Of a stretch of 18,335 nucleotides of DNA, positions 6,292 to 13,452 are shown piece by piece. A program made the position numbers and the translations under genes. The stretch is from DASVWH01 sp036389715 (GTDB lineage Bacteria; Acidobacteriota; Blastocatellia; Pyrinomonadales; Pyrinomonadaceae). The notes under the pieces were generated by a model. That model was not told the DNA's origin, searched no databases, and saw only the letters and a program-made list of their open reading frames with translations. The stretch's first letter is position 1. Each line of letters begins with the position of its first letter. The DNA lies in assembly GCA_036389715.1 (NCBI GenBank), contig DASVWH010000058.1, positions 1-18,335 on the forward strand, written 5' to 3'.

Positions 6292-8928
6292 TCACCTGGT
6301 GCGCGAATCGCCCTCCTGCTCGAAAGCCGCGAGGCTTCCCCTGCGCAGGTACATCTTGTCGAAGACGTGCAGGTGAAGGCGCGCGAGCAGCCAGCCGACC
6401 AAACTCATCCCGATGCCGATGCCCGCCCGCGTTAGCGTGCGCCGCAGCCGGACGACGCGCATCACCGTTTTGCCGACCAGGTGAGTCGCCACCGCGATGA
6501 TGAGCAGCGTCAGCAGCGCCAGCCCGAGCCGCCCGAGCGTGACCGTCGGGATGACAGGGTCATTGGCCCAGCGCACGCAGGCCCAAACCAGCAGGACGAT
6601 TACGGCCACCCCTAAAATCCGCGCCGTGTTTCTCAAGACGCCCGACAGCTTCCAGATTTTGAAGAGCATGGTATTACTGACGCCGAGCAGCTTCTTGAGA
6701 TGTCTATACTTCGGCCCGATGTCCTGCATGCCTTCTTCGATGGCCAGGAAATCCCACTCGACGTTCTCCTTCGGCTCCGGGAAGCCAGTGACGCATTGCT
6801 CCTGCTTGAATGCGTATTGAGTTATCCGGTAGGCGCTCGTCATCAGCGAGTAGGCTTCGGCGTCTGAGAAGGAATCGAGGTCTGTGCGAACGGCGGCGAG
6901 GCTCTCCTGGATGTCCTTGGCTATCCCGTAGCAAGTCAGCGGGCCCCTGCGCGAGGCCGGACACGCGTCGTCCGAAGCCTCGTAAGGGTCCTGGCAATCT
7001 ATCCAGTCCACAGGGTCAACAGTGAGGTCGCTTTTGAGGTGAACGAACATCAGCCCGCGCAGGAGAGCGGAGCGCCTGCGAGCAGCCAGGTCGTCAAACT
7101 GCGACTCGCGGATGCGCGCCTGCAAGATGGTGTTCGAGCGCAGCGGCACGCCGAGCATCCCCGCGCTCGGGTCATTCTCGGAGCCCATCTGCCCGCTTCC
7201 GTCGCTAATCAACACGACCGTGCAATCCTGCTCCAGGATGCTGCCGACCCCCTGATTATCACAGACGCCGCCGTCCACCAGCCGGACGACTCTCTCCGGG
7301 TAGAGGTTGTCCAGAATGAGCGGCTCGAAGAGACCCGGCACGCAGGCCGAGGCCGAGACGGCGTGCCCGAGCCTGACCTGCCGGTGACCTTCCGGCGCTT
7401 CGTCGTAGTACATCCGGCGCAGGCGATCGTTGCCGTCTATCTCGCTATCTATCCCGGCGGGCGCTTCGCCCATCCATGAAGCCGTGAACTGCCAGCTATG
7501 GCCTGTGTTGAGCGTCGTCGCATTGATGACCAGAATCGGCACTTTGGCCTCGCGCCGCCAGTTGTGATACTGGGGCGAAAAGTCCGGCGGCCCATCAACG
7601 GGCTGCACCTTCAGCTCGTTGAGCCAGCGCGGCCGGTCGCCCTCGCCGTCGGGGACGCGCGAGAATATCTCCCGCTCGTACAGCTCGCCCGCGCGAATCG
7701 TGCGCGTGTAGTTTGGCACGAACATCATCTTCAGATTGGTCGCCAGCTCGGCCAGCACCCGCGTCCGAATGTTTCGCTGGACGCCCGCGAGAAAATCCCG
7801 CTGGATGCGCCTGACGATCTCTATGTAGTCCTCGCGCGTGATCTGATTGTCGGGCTTCGATTGGAGCAGCCTGCGCACTTCCAGGTAATAATGCGCGCCG
7901 ATGACCGAGCCGCCCGAGACGCATGACAGGACTTCGACGCGGCGCAGCACGTCCAGCTCGGCCAGGCGCGCCAGCGTCCCGATGTGAAAGAGCGAGGCGC
8001 GAAAGCCGCCGCCCGACAGCCCGAGTCCGATCTTCCCGGTGAAGGCCGACCGGACCGGCGCGGCATTGTCGCCGAAGAACTTTTTGAGAGCCGCCCAGGC
8101 AGGCATCCTCTCGAACTCGTCGAACTCTTCGTCCGTTTGCAGCCTGGCCAGCGCGGCCAGCTGCGTGATAGTTGTTTGATACTGCCACTCAGGAATCGAA
8201 CCGCGAGCCTTCTCGCCCTGCTGCAACCATTCGACCGCCTCGTCGTATTGGCCGAGCCCGAAATACGCTTCGGCAACGGTGCTGTAATACCACCAACTGC
8301 TCTCGTTTGCGCTCCCGTCCAGCTTGGCCGCCAGCGGCGCGACCTTGCGCACTATCTCCTGTCGAATCGCCCGCGCCTCGGCTCGCCGCATGTCGGCAAT
8401 CTCGTGCGGAACATCGGCCTTCCCGTCCGCATTCTCTTCGAGCGATGCCAGCTGATCCAGCACGAAGGCCGCGTTGATGCCCGTGTAGCCCTGGTCGTTC
8501 TCCGGGCCTTCGGCGTAGCCGCGCCGGAAATAGAAGAGCGCGCGTTCGAGGTGCTGGACCTGGTTGTCCACCTCCCACTTGCGCTTGGAGATGGCCCCGG
8601 CCAGGCCGAGCGTCTCCTGATTCTTCGTCTCCGAAAGGTCTTCGACCTCCGACAGGATTTCCAGCGCACGGTCGAGCCGCTGGTCCACGGGCAGGTCTGC
8701 ATCTTTATAAGTGCAGAGCGCATACTGCTGATAGGCTTTCAGCCGCAGGCTTTTATCCTTGTGAATCTGCGTGTCCGCGACCGTGCGCGCCAGGATTCGC
8801 CGCGCATAGCCGAACGCCTTCTCTTCCTTGAGCTTGACGACCAGCGCAAGCAGTTCCGCTGGCGAAAGCAGGTTTCCGCCGCGCAGTGTCGCTCGCGCCT
8901 GGCTGATGCTGGTGCTTTTTTGTTCCAT
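6292..8928 (-). CDS. TRAFs-binding-like region fused to patatin-like phospholipase with C-terminal membrane helices
   Basis: An 878-residue protein. Residues ~20-285 are helical and TPR-like; the segment QETLGLAGAISKRKW (104-118), then ALFYFRRGYAEG and GYTGINAAFVLD, mirrors the TRAFs-binding region of the neighbouring protein. Residues ~298-640 are a patatin-like lipase: the oxyanion-hole loop GLGLSGGGFRAS (301-312), the nucleophile motif CVSGGS (Ser338, with Cys336 where patatins usually have Gly) and the dyad aspartate in LVDGGVCDNQG (Asp552). The C-terminus has two clear hydrophobic helices (~771-788 and ~800-820) and perhaps a third (~835-852). The likely activity is acyl-ester hydrolysis of membrane lipids. 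No strong ribosome-binding site precedes the ATG; an upstream AGG is 19 bases away. It lies opposite the GAF and NDT-like genes, so regulation is separate, but the shared domain ties it to them functionally. Confidence 0.87.
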   Translation of the reverse strand: MEQKSTSISQARATLRGGNLLSPAELLALVVKLKEEKAFGYARRILARTVADTQIHKDKSLRLKAYQQYALCTYKDADLPVDQRLDRALEILSEVEDLSETKNQETLGLAGAISKRKWEVDNQVQHLERALFYFRRGYAEGPENDQGYTGINAAFVLDQLASLEENADGKADVPHEIADMRRAEARAIRQEIVRKVAPLAAKLDGSANESSWWYYSTVAEAYFGLGQYDEAVEWLQQGEKARGSIPEWQYQTTITQLAALARLQTDEEFDEFERMPAWAALKKFFGDNAAPVRSAFTGKIGLGLSGGGFRASLFHIGTLARLAELDVLRRVEVLSCVSGGSVIGAHYYLEVRRLLQSKPDNQITREDYIEIVRRIQRDFLAGVQRNIRTRVLAELATNLKMMFVPNYTRTIRAGELYEREIFSRVPDGEGDRPRWLNELKVQPVDGPPDFSPQYHNWRREAKVPILVINATTLNTGHSWQFTASWMGEAPAGIDSEIDGNDRLRRMYYDEAPEGHRQVRLGHAVSASACVPGLFEPLILDNLYPERVVRLVDGGVCDNQGVGSILEQDCTVVLISDGSGQMGSENDPSAGMLGVPLRSNTILQARIRESQFDDLAARRRSALLRGLMFVHLKSDLTVDPVDWIDCQDPYEASDDACPASRRGPLTCYGIAKDIQESLAAVRTDLDSFSDAEAYSLMTSAYRITQYAFKQEQCVTGFPEPKENVEWDFLAIEEGMQDIGPKYRHLKKLLGVSNTMLFKIWKLSGVLRNTARILGVAVIVLLVWACVRWANDPVIPTVTLGRLGLALLTLLIIAVATHLVGKTVMRVVRLRRTLTRAGIGIGMSLVGWLLARLHLHVFDKMYLRRGSLAAFEQEGDSRTR

Positions 8929-9830
8929 AGTCTTATGCAGTTGAATCCTAACTTCTCTTCTTCAAATTTTACGGCGCGGGCCGGTTGGGGCGATTATTCG
9001 TTGCGGGCCGGATAAAGAGAGCGCCGGGTATTCGTCTGGGGCTCGCGCGCTCTCGGCGGCCCGGGCGAGGACGAGATACTTCGGCAAACTGGAGCACGAC
9101 GGAAGCCTCGTGCCGGGGCAAAGTGTCTTAAGAAGATCGGTCGCCATCGTCAGGCGCGGCCCGCGGCGAGGACGCAAAGCGCATCGGCGAGAAGATGTAT
9201 GCCGGGTTTGATGACTTGGGCCAGCCGCGACAGCAGCGATGAGACGCCGCGATTTATACACTTGCGTCTCGGAGCATGTCAACGAAATCTTTTTCCGGGA
9301 AACGAGCGTCGGCCAGGCCGAAACGTCGGCGCGGGGCGTCTGCTCCTGACCGATTCAGGAAGCGCGACGGAGCACCCGATGAGTGCCGGATAAGCGCTGC
9401 GTCACGAGCGCCCGACGGCAGGGCATTGTTCACAGATGTCCACACTGTCATCTCTTAAGTGTGCACTAAAGTGCACACCCGGGGCCCGGAGAATTATTGC
9501 GCCCGCGATTCTGATTGGAATAATATCTGGCCGCGCCTGTCAACCAAGTGGCATGACTATTGCGAGCATTCCGGCGAGCAACGCACTTGGCTGTCTTACC
9601 AAACAGGGCTACATTTCATTCATCGAAGGCAGACGTATCTCGCGCCGCTGCATTTCCTTGCTGGCGTTGCAGGGTAATCTCAAATTCCATTCTCAGGGCT
9701 GCTTGACAGTGCTGCTCCGGCCAGCCGGGGCGGATAGAAAGTAAGAGAGGTTTCAAGCTCTCGCGCTTTTTACCCGTCGCCGCCGCTTCGCATCAAGCTG
9801 CCGAAAGATGGCTCGTGGGCTTTAGAGAAT
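8929..9830. other. Long stretch without a convincing gene
   Basis: About 900 bases separate the patatin start from the transporter start. Short frames on both strands (for example 9276-9458, 9436-9744 and 9459-9677) lack ribosome-binding sites, recognisable motifs and the codon pattern of the neighbours. The part from about 9430 to 9700 is visibly less GC-rich than its surroundings and contains the palindrome at 9459-9478. It may be regulatory DNA for the patatin gene, a decayed gene, or the remains of an insertion. No tRNA or known riboswitch was recognised. Confidence 0.5.
9459..9478. repeat. Perfect 20-bp palindrome (hairpin or operator-like)
   Basis: GTGTGCAC at 9459-9466 and its exact reverse complement GTGCACAC at 9471-9478 flank TAAA; the innermost T and A also pair. 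As RNA it could form an 8-bp stem with a tetraloop; as DNA it is a typical dyad for a dimeric regulator. No T-run follows, so a terminator is unlikely. It sits 350 bases upstream of the transporter gene and about 530 bases upstream of the divergent patatin gene. Confidence 0.6.
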
Positions 9831-10406
9831 ATGCTCATTTATCTGCTGCTCGCCACCTTCTGCACTATCTTCATCGCCGAGTTGATAGGCGATAAGACCG
9901 TCTACACGATCAGCTCGCTGACGCTGCGTTTTAGTCCGCTGGCGGTCTTCTGCGGGTTCAGCCTTGCTTTCATGGGAAAGATGCTGGGAGCCGTGCTGAT
10001 CGGGCAGACAATCGCCGAGTTGCCGCCGACACTGGTGACGGTCGTCAGCACGCTCACTTTCTTTACGACCGCCTTCATCATCTGGTGCAAGAAACCGGAC
10101 GGTGAAGCGGTCCGAAGTGCGACCGACCGGCGGGCTTCAAGGGCCGTCTGGCTCACCTTTGCCACGATCTTCTTCTCCGAGTGGGGCGATGTCGGGCAGC
10201 TCACGGCGGCGACGCTGGCGGCCCGTTATCAAGCCCCCGTGGTGGTCTGGCTCGGGGCGACGATGGCTTTACTGACGAAGGGGGTGCTCGCCATGACCCT
10301 CGGAATCGGACTGCGAAATCGCCTTCCAAAGAATACCCTGCGCCTGGTTTCAGCCAGCCTTTGCCTGGTGATGGGAATGGTGTCGGCGCTTAAGCTGGTG
10401 GTCTAG
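9831..10406 (+). CDS. GDT1/TMEM165 (UPF0016) family cation transporter
   Basis: A 191-residue, six-helix membrane protein made of two homologous three-helix halves. The first half carries the family motif E-x-G-D-K-T as AELIGDKT (residues ~16-23). The second half carries SEWGDVGQLTAA, where the usual Lys/Arg-Ser/Thr after GD is replaced by Val-Gly. Family members move Mn2+ or Ca2+ across membranes, and bacterial ones act mainly as manganese exporters. The two acidic motifs form the transport site, so the altered second copy may change ion preference. The length fits bacterial members. The start has only a weak AGAG ahead of it. I looked for the manganese-sensing yybP-ykoY leader that often precedes such genes and did not recognise it. 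The gene appears to be monocistronic. Confidence 0.88.
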   Translation: MLIYLLLATFCTIFIAELIGDKTVYTISSLTLRFSPLAVFCGFSLAFMGKMLGAVLIGQTIAELPPTLVTVVSTLTFFTTAFIIWCKKPDGEAVRSATDRRASRAVWLTFATIFFSEWGDVGQLTAATLAARYQAPVVVWLGATMALLTKGVLAMTLGIGLRNRLPKNTLRLVSASLCLVMGMVSALKLVV

Positions 10407-10611
10407 CCGAACTCCCCTTTACGCAGAAACACAACAGAAGGGTTCACGGTTGGAGGCCCGCGCGCTGGCCCTCAATCAAACTTAAGTTAAGCGCGAGGCC
10501 ACTACTGAAGAGAGTGGCAGGCCATCCGGGGACACCGGGCCCGCTCTAACGCTCGCCGGGCCTGAAAGTCCGTCGGATGCCGCCCTGCTCCTTTTCCCCA
10601 GCGGCACTCGC

Positions 10612-10618
10612 AGGAGGT
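10612..10618 (+). promoter_or_regulatory. Perfect Shine-Dalgarno sequence for the gene at 10623
   Basis: AGGAGGT lies only four bases before the ATG at 10623. It is the strongest ribosome-binding site in the window and fixes this start, suggesting high translation of the encoded protein. Confidence 0.75.
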
Positions 10619-10622
10619 AAAT

Positions 10623-11489
10623 ATGCCGACAACAGTGAGCGACGAGACATTGGCCCAGCAGTCCCACTTCATTTTCAAGGGAACGGTGCAGAAGCTCAGG
10701 GCATCAACCGTGCCCGGTATTACCCTCGACGACCGCACCGTGATCGTCAGGGTGGACGAGATCGTCCAGGCCCCGGAACCTCTGGCCGACTATGCCGGCC
10801 GGGAAGTGACTGTGGCGCTGGGCGGCAGGAAAAAGGTCAAGGTGGGCGAGCAGGCCATCTTTTACACCAACGGATGGATTTTCGGCGAGAGCATCGCCGT
10901 CCGCTCCATAGACCAGCGCGCGGCCCCGAGGGGCGTCGCCGCCATGGGCATCACTCCCGGCGACCCGGTCGAAAACCTGGCCAACAAAGAGTCGCGCTTA
11001 CGCTTCGAGAGCGCCGACGTAGTCGTCTCGGGGCGCGTTACCAGCGTCAGATTGTCTTCGCAGGAAGTGGCGGCGGGCGGCGCGATGGCCGCCGTCGGCG
11101 CGGCCGGTGAAACGACACTCGCCAGGCCCATCAGCGAGCACGACCCACTCATTCAGGAGGCTGTGGTCGAGGTTGATGCCGTCCATAAGGGGACGCACGC
11201 GAGCAACGAGGTGACGGTCAGCTTTCCCAGCAGCACGGACGTGAAGTGGTACAAGGCCCCGAAGTTTCGTCCCGGACAACAGGGATTCTTCATGCTGCAA
11301 AAGGATGAGACGCGGGAGACGCACGGAGCTAAAGGGGCCGTCATCTCTGCGATGGTCAGTGCGGAAGAGTCCGGTGGCGGCCTGACGGCGCTTCATCCGG
11401 CCGACTTTCAGCCCCTGGATCGCCCCGGCGGAGTTCGCAACCTGATCTCATCGCTGCCGGGGGCAACCCCGCCGCAGGATGAAGACTGA
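10623..11489 (+). CDS. Duplicated beta-rich domain protein, paralogue A
   Basis: A 288-residue protein without signal peptide or membrane helix. It contains two copies of one beta-rich unit. Copy 1 (~14-95) runs HFIFKGTVQKLRA, TVIVRVDEIVQ, EVTVALGG and QAIFYTNGWIFGES. Copy 2 (~130-228) runs DVVVSGRVTSVR, EAVVEVDAVHKG, EVTVSFPSSTDVKWY and KFRPGQQGFFMLQK. The pattern 'GxV-variable loop-VxVxEvxkG-vtV-G..fFLq' resembles small OB-fold-like barrels such as NTR/TIMP-type modules; that fold is my inference. A second gene of the same family lies at 13453, and the two flank the propeller gene. The perfect ribosome-binding site argues for abundant expression. The function is unknown; a cytoplasmic scaffold, or cargo for a non-Sec export route, are both possible. 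Confidence 0.8.
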   Translation: MPTTVSDETLAQQSHFIFKGTVQKLRASTVPGITLDDRTVIVRVDEIVQAPEPLADYAGREVTVALGGRKKVKVGEQAIFYTNGWIFGESIAVRSIDQRAAPRGVAAMGITPGDPVENLANKESRLRFESADVVVSGRVTSVRLSSQEVAAGGAMAAVGAAGETTLARPISEHDPLIQEAVVEVDAVHKGTHASNEVTVSFPSSTDVKWYKAPKFRPGQQGFFMLQKDETRETHGAKGAVISAMVSAEESGGGLTALHPADFQPLDRPGGVRNLISSLPGATPPQDED

Positions 11490-11634
11490 AAGCCCTTCAG
11501 CGGAAAAGATAGGGCACAGAACGCGCGCGCCCGGCCGATTTGAGCGCCGCGCGCTTCAAACCCGAACCATTTAGCTGCACGGAGATGCTGCCCGGCGCGA
11601 GATGAACTGAAAATCTCCGGCGGTCGTGGCCGAC

Positions 11635-11655
11635 GGGAGGCGACGCTTTCCTCCC
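11635..11655 (+). repeat. Short hairpin upstream of the propeller gene
   Basis: GGGAGG at 11635-11640 and its reverse complement CCTCCC at 11650-11655 flank a nine-base loop, followed by a pyrimidine-rich run. A second small inverted repeat, GGAGAT and ATCTCC, lies at 11581-11586 and 11613-11618. Both occupy the 232-base leader between two genes and could fold in the mRNA or separate transcription units. Confidence 0.35.
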
Positions 11656-11705
11656 TCCCTCTCTCCCCAGCCGAGCCATCCCCGGCCGTTTGTGCGGCCC
11701 CCTAA

Positions 11706-11711
11706 AAGGAG
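11706..11711 (+). promoter_or_regulatory. Ribosome-binding site deciding the start at 11722
   Basis: AAGGAG lies ten bases before the ATG at 11722. The in-frame ATG at 11626 has no such site, and its extension would translate the pyrimidine-rich leader, so 11722 is preferred. Confidence 0.65.
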
Positions 11712-11721
11712 ATTGAAAGAG

Positions 11722-13344
11722 ATGCCAGCGAGAAAATCGAGCAAGACAACAGCAGCTTCCAGCAAAAAGAGGGCCTCCCGGACCTCTGCCGGAGCCGCCG
11801 CTTCGCGCAAAGGCGCGGGCAGGGCCGCCGGAACCACTGAGACTGCCGCGGGCGGCGGTAAAAGAGCGGGCAGTAAAAAAGCGGGCAGTAAAAGAGCGGG
11901 CAAGGCGCAGGCGGGCGGCATCGGCCAGGCCCCCGGCGGGGTTTTTCTCATCAACATGATTCCGAAGGCTCTCAGCGGCGAGGCCAACCAGGACAGCGAG
12001 CCGCATCTGACCGTCAACCCGACCAACCCACTTCAGATTGTCGGGACGGCTTTCACCCCTGACCCTGGCGGCGGCGTCAACGCGCCGATCTTCATCTCGA
12101 CGGACGGCGGCCTGAGCTGGTCGCTGAATTCCATCGTCCCGAGCGCGGCCGGGAGCGGTTCTGGAACGGGCGACATCACGACCGGCCTGAACCGCAACGC
12201 CAGCAAGCTCTACGCGGCCATCCTGCGAAACCCGACCGGCAACCAGGAGTTTCTGCGGACCAACAACTTCGCCGCGCCCACCCCGATGACCATCCTCAAA
12301 TCCAGGCCGAGCGCCGACCAGCCCTTCACACATGCGACGACCATGACGAGCGGCGTGGATATAGGCAAAGACCGCGTCTACATCGGCAACAACGATTTCG
12401 CCGCGCCGGGCGGAAAGACTGCGACGATAGACCACTCGCTCAACGCGGGGGTGGCCGCGCCCGTCTTCAGTACCATCAGGATCGAGAGGCGCTCGACGGT
12501 CAGCCAGGACGGCCCGCAAATCCGTCCCACGACTCACCCCGACGGGACCGTCTACGCAGCCTTCTATCGCTGGCGCGCGATGACGGGCAGCTTCGCCTCC
12601 AACACGCTGATTATCACCTCGGCGGACGTAGTCGTCGTGCGTGACGACAATGGCGGCAAGGGGCTCAATCCTTACGCCGCGCTGGTTGATCCGGGCGACG
12701 GCATCGCGGGCATGCGCGTGGTCAAGGGCATCTCTTTTCCCTTCATGCGCAACGGGACGGCGGCGACAGGCCAGCAGCGCCTGGGCGGCTCGCTCTCCAT
12801 CGCCGTTGATCCGAATAACAGCTCGGTGGTCTATCTGGCCTGGTGCGATAAGCCTGCCGGGTCCACCTTCATGCAGACGCTGCACGTCCGCCGCTCGACC
12901 AATCGCGGCCTGACCTGGTCGGCCAACGACCTGCTGACCATCGAAAGCGCCACGAACGCCGCGCTGGCCATCAACAGCAACGGCAAAGTCGCTCTCCTGT
13001 TCCAGCAGTTCAGGGGCCTGGCGGGCGACCCTCGCTGGGTCACTCGCGTCAAGCGGACGACGGACGGAACCAACTGGGACGACCTCATCCTGGCAAACGT
13101 GCCCGCTACGATTCCGGCAAAAATCTTTGACCCCTACATCGGCGACTACGACCACATCCTCGCCGTCGGCAAAGACTTTTACGGCATCTTCTCGACGTGC
13201 AACATCCCGAACCTGGCCAACTTCCCGAACGGGGTCAAGTACCAGCGCAACGCCAACTTCGATACTCGTAAGCTCCTTAAGCTCGACAATGCGACGGCCG
13301 TCTCGCCCTCGATTGACCCGTTCTTTTTCAAGCTCACGGAGTAG
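11722..13344 (+). CDS. Sialidase-like (Asp-box) beta-propeller with histone-like Lys/Ala/Ser tail
   Basis: 540 residues from the ATG at 11722. Residues 1-66 are Lys/Arg/Ala/Ser/Gly-rich and resemble a histone H1-like tail; part of it comes from a 15-bp DNA repeat (11857-11901). The rest is a beta-propeller of BNR/sialidase type: Asp-boxes STDGGLSW (126-133), STNRGLTW (~391-398) and a weaker TTDGTNW (~446), plus the opening EPHLTVNPTNPLQIVGTAF that is common in exo-sialidase-like propellers. I do not see a catalytic Arg triad or Tyr/Glu pair clearly enough to call an active sialidase; many such propellers only bind. There is no signal peptide, unusual for this fold. It lies between two paralogous duplicated-domain genes and is separated from each by hairpin-containing gaps. 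Confidence 0.82.
   Translation: MPARKSSKTTAASSKKRASRTSAGAAASRKGAGRAAGTTETAAGGGKRAGSKKAGSKRAGKAQAGGIGQAPGGVFLINMIPKALSGEANQDSEPHLTVNPTNPLQIVGTAFTPDPGGGVNAPIFISTDGGLSWSLNSIVPSAAGSGSGTGDITTGLNRNASKLYAAILRNPTGNQEFLRTNNFAAPTPMTILKSRPSADQPFTHATTMTSGVDIGKDRVYIGNNDFAAPGGKTATIDHSLNAGVAAPVFSTIRIERRSTVSQDGPQIRPTTHPDGTVYAAFYRWRAMTGSFASNTLIITSADVVVVRDDNGGKGLNPYAALVDPGDGIAGMRVVKGISFPFMRNGTAATGQQRLGGSLSIAVDPNNSSVVYLAWCDKPAGSTFMQTLHVRRSTNRGLTWSANDLLTIESATNAALAINSNGKVALLFQQFRGLAGDPRWVTRVKRTTDGTNWDDLILANVPATIPAKIFDPYIGDYDHILAVGKDFYGIFSTCNIPNLANFPNGVKYQRNANFDTRKLLKLDNATAVSPSIDPFFFKLTE
11857..11901 (+). repeat. Three tandem 15-bp repeats within the basic tail
   Basis: The units are GGTAAAAGAGCGGGC (11857-11871), AGTAAAAAAGCGGGC (11872-11886) and AGTAAAAGAGCGGGC (11887-11901). 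They keep frame and encode repeated Gly/Ser-Lys-Lys/Arg-Ala-Gly pentapeptides. Slippage could change the tail length without disturbing the propeller. Confidence 0.85.
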
Positions 13345-13385
13345 CCTCGAAGCGTTCACGCTCCTTCCTCCCAACCGCCCGCGCT

Positions 13386-13427
13386 TAACACCGGGCCACT
13401 GTCCGTGCGGCGGCCCGGTGTTATAAT
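13386..13427 (+). promoter_or_regulatory. 12-bp stem hairpin overlapping a TATAAT box
   Basis: TAACACCGGGCC at 13386-13397 is an exact reverse complement of GGCCCGGTGTTA at 13412-13423, with a 14-base loop. The right arm runs into TATAAT at 13422-13427, a perfect -10 hexamer, which would start transcription near 13434, just ahead of the GAGAGG ribosome-binding region and the ATG at 13453. The -35 match within the loop is poor. The element may end transcription of the propeller gene, act as an operator over the next promoter, or both. No T-run follows the stem. Confidence 0.55.
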
Positions 13428-13452
13428 GCGGATCGAGAGGTAAGAAGACTAA

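Noticed and set aside
7984..9015. A 343-codon open frame on the plus strand
   Set aside because: It is antisense to the TRAFs-binding-like and early patatin coding region and shows no recognisable motif.
9703..9738. TTGACA at 9703-9708 as a promoter for the transporter gene
   Set aside because: No acceptable -10 hexamer lies 16-18 bases downstream; the nearest, GATAGA, is 24 bases away.
9436..9744. Short plus-strand frames (9276-9458, 9436-9744, 9459-9677)
   Set aside because: They overlap each other in different frames, lack ribosome-binding sites and have no recognisable motif. A decayed gene cannot be excluded.
9740..9830. Manganese riboswitch (yybP-ykoY type) ahead of the GDT1-family gene
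   Set aside because: The conserved core sequence of that riboswitch was not recognisable in the leader. A covariance-model search would settle it.
11626..11721. Longer start for the propeller protein
   Set aside because: No ribosome-binding site precedes it, and it would translate a pyrimidine-rich hairpin leader.
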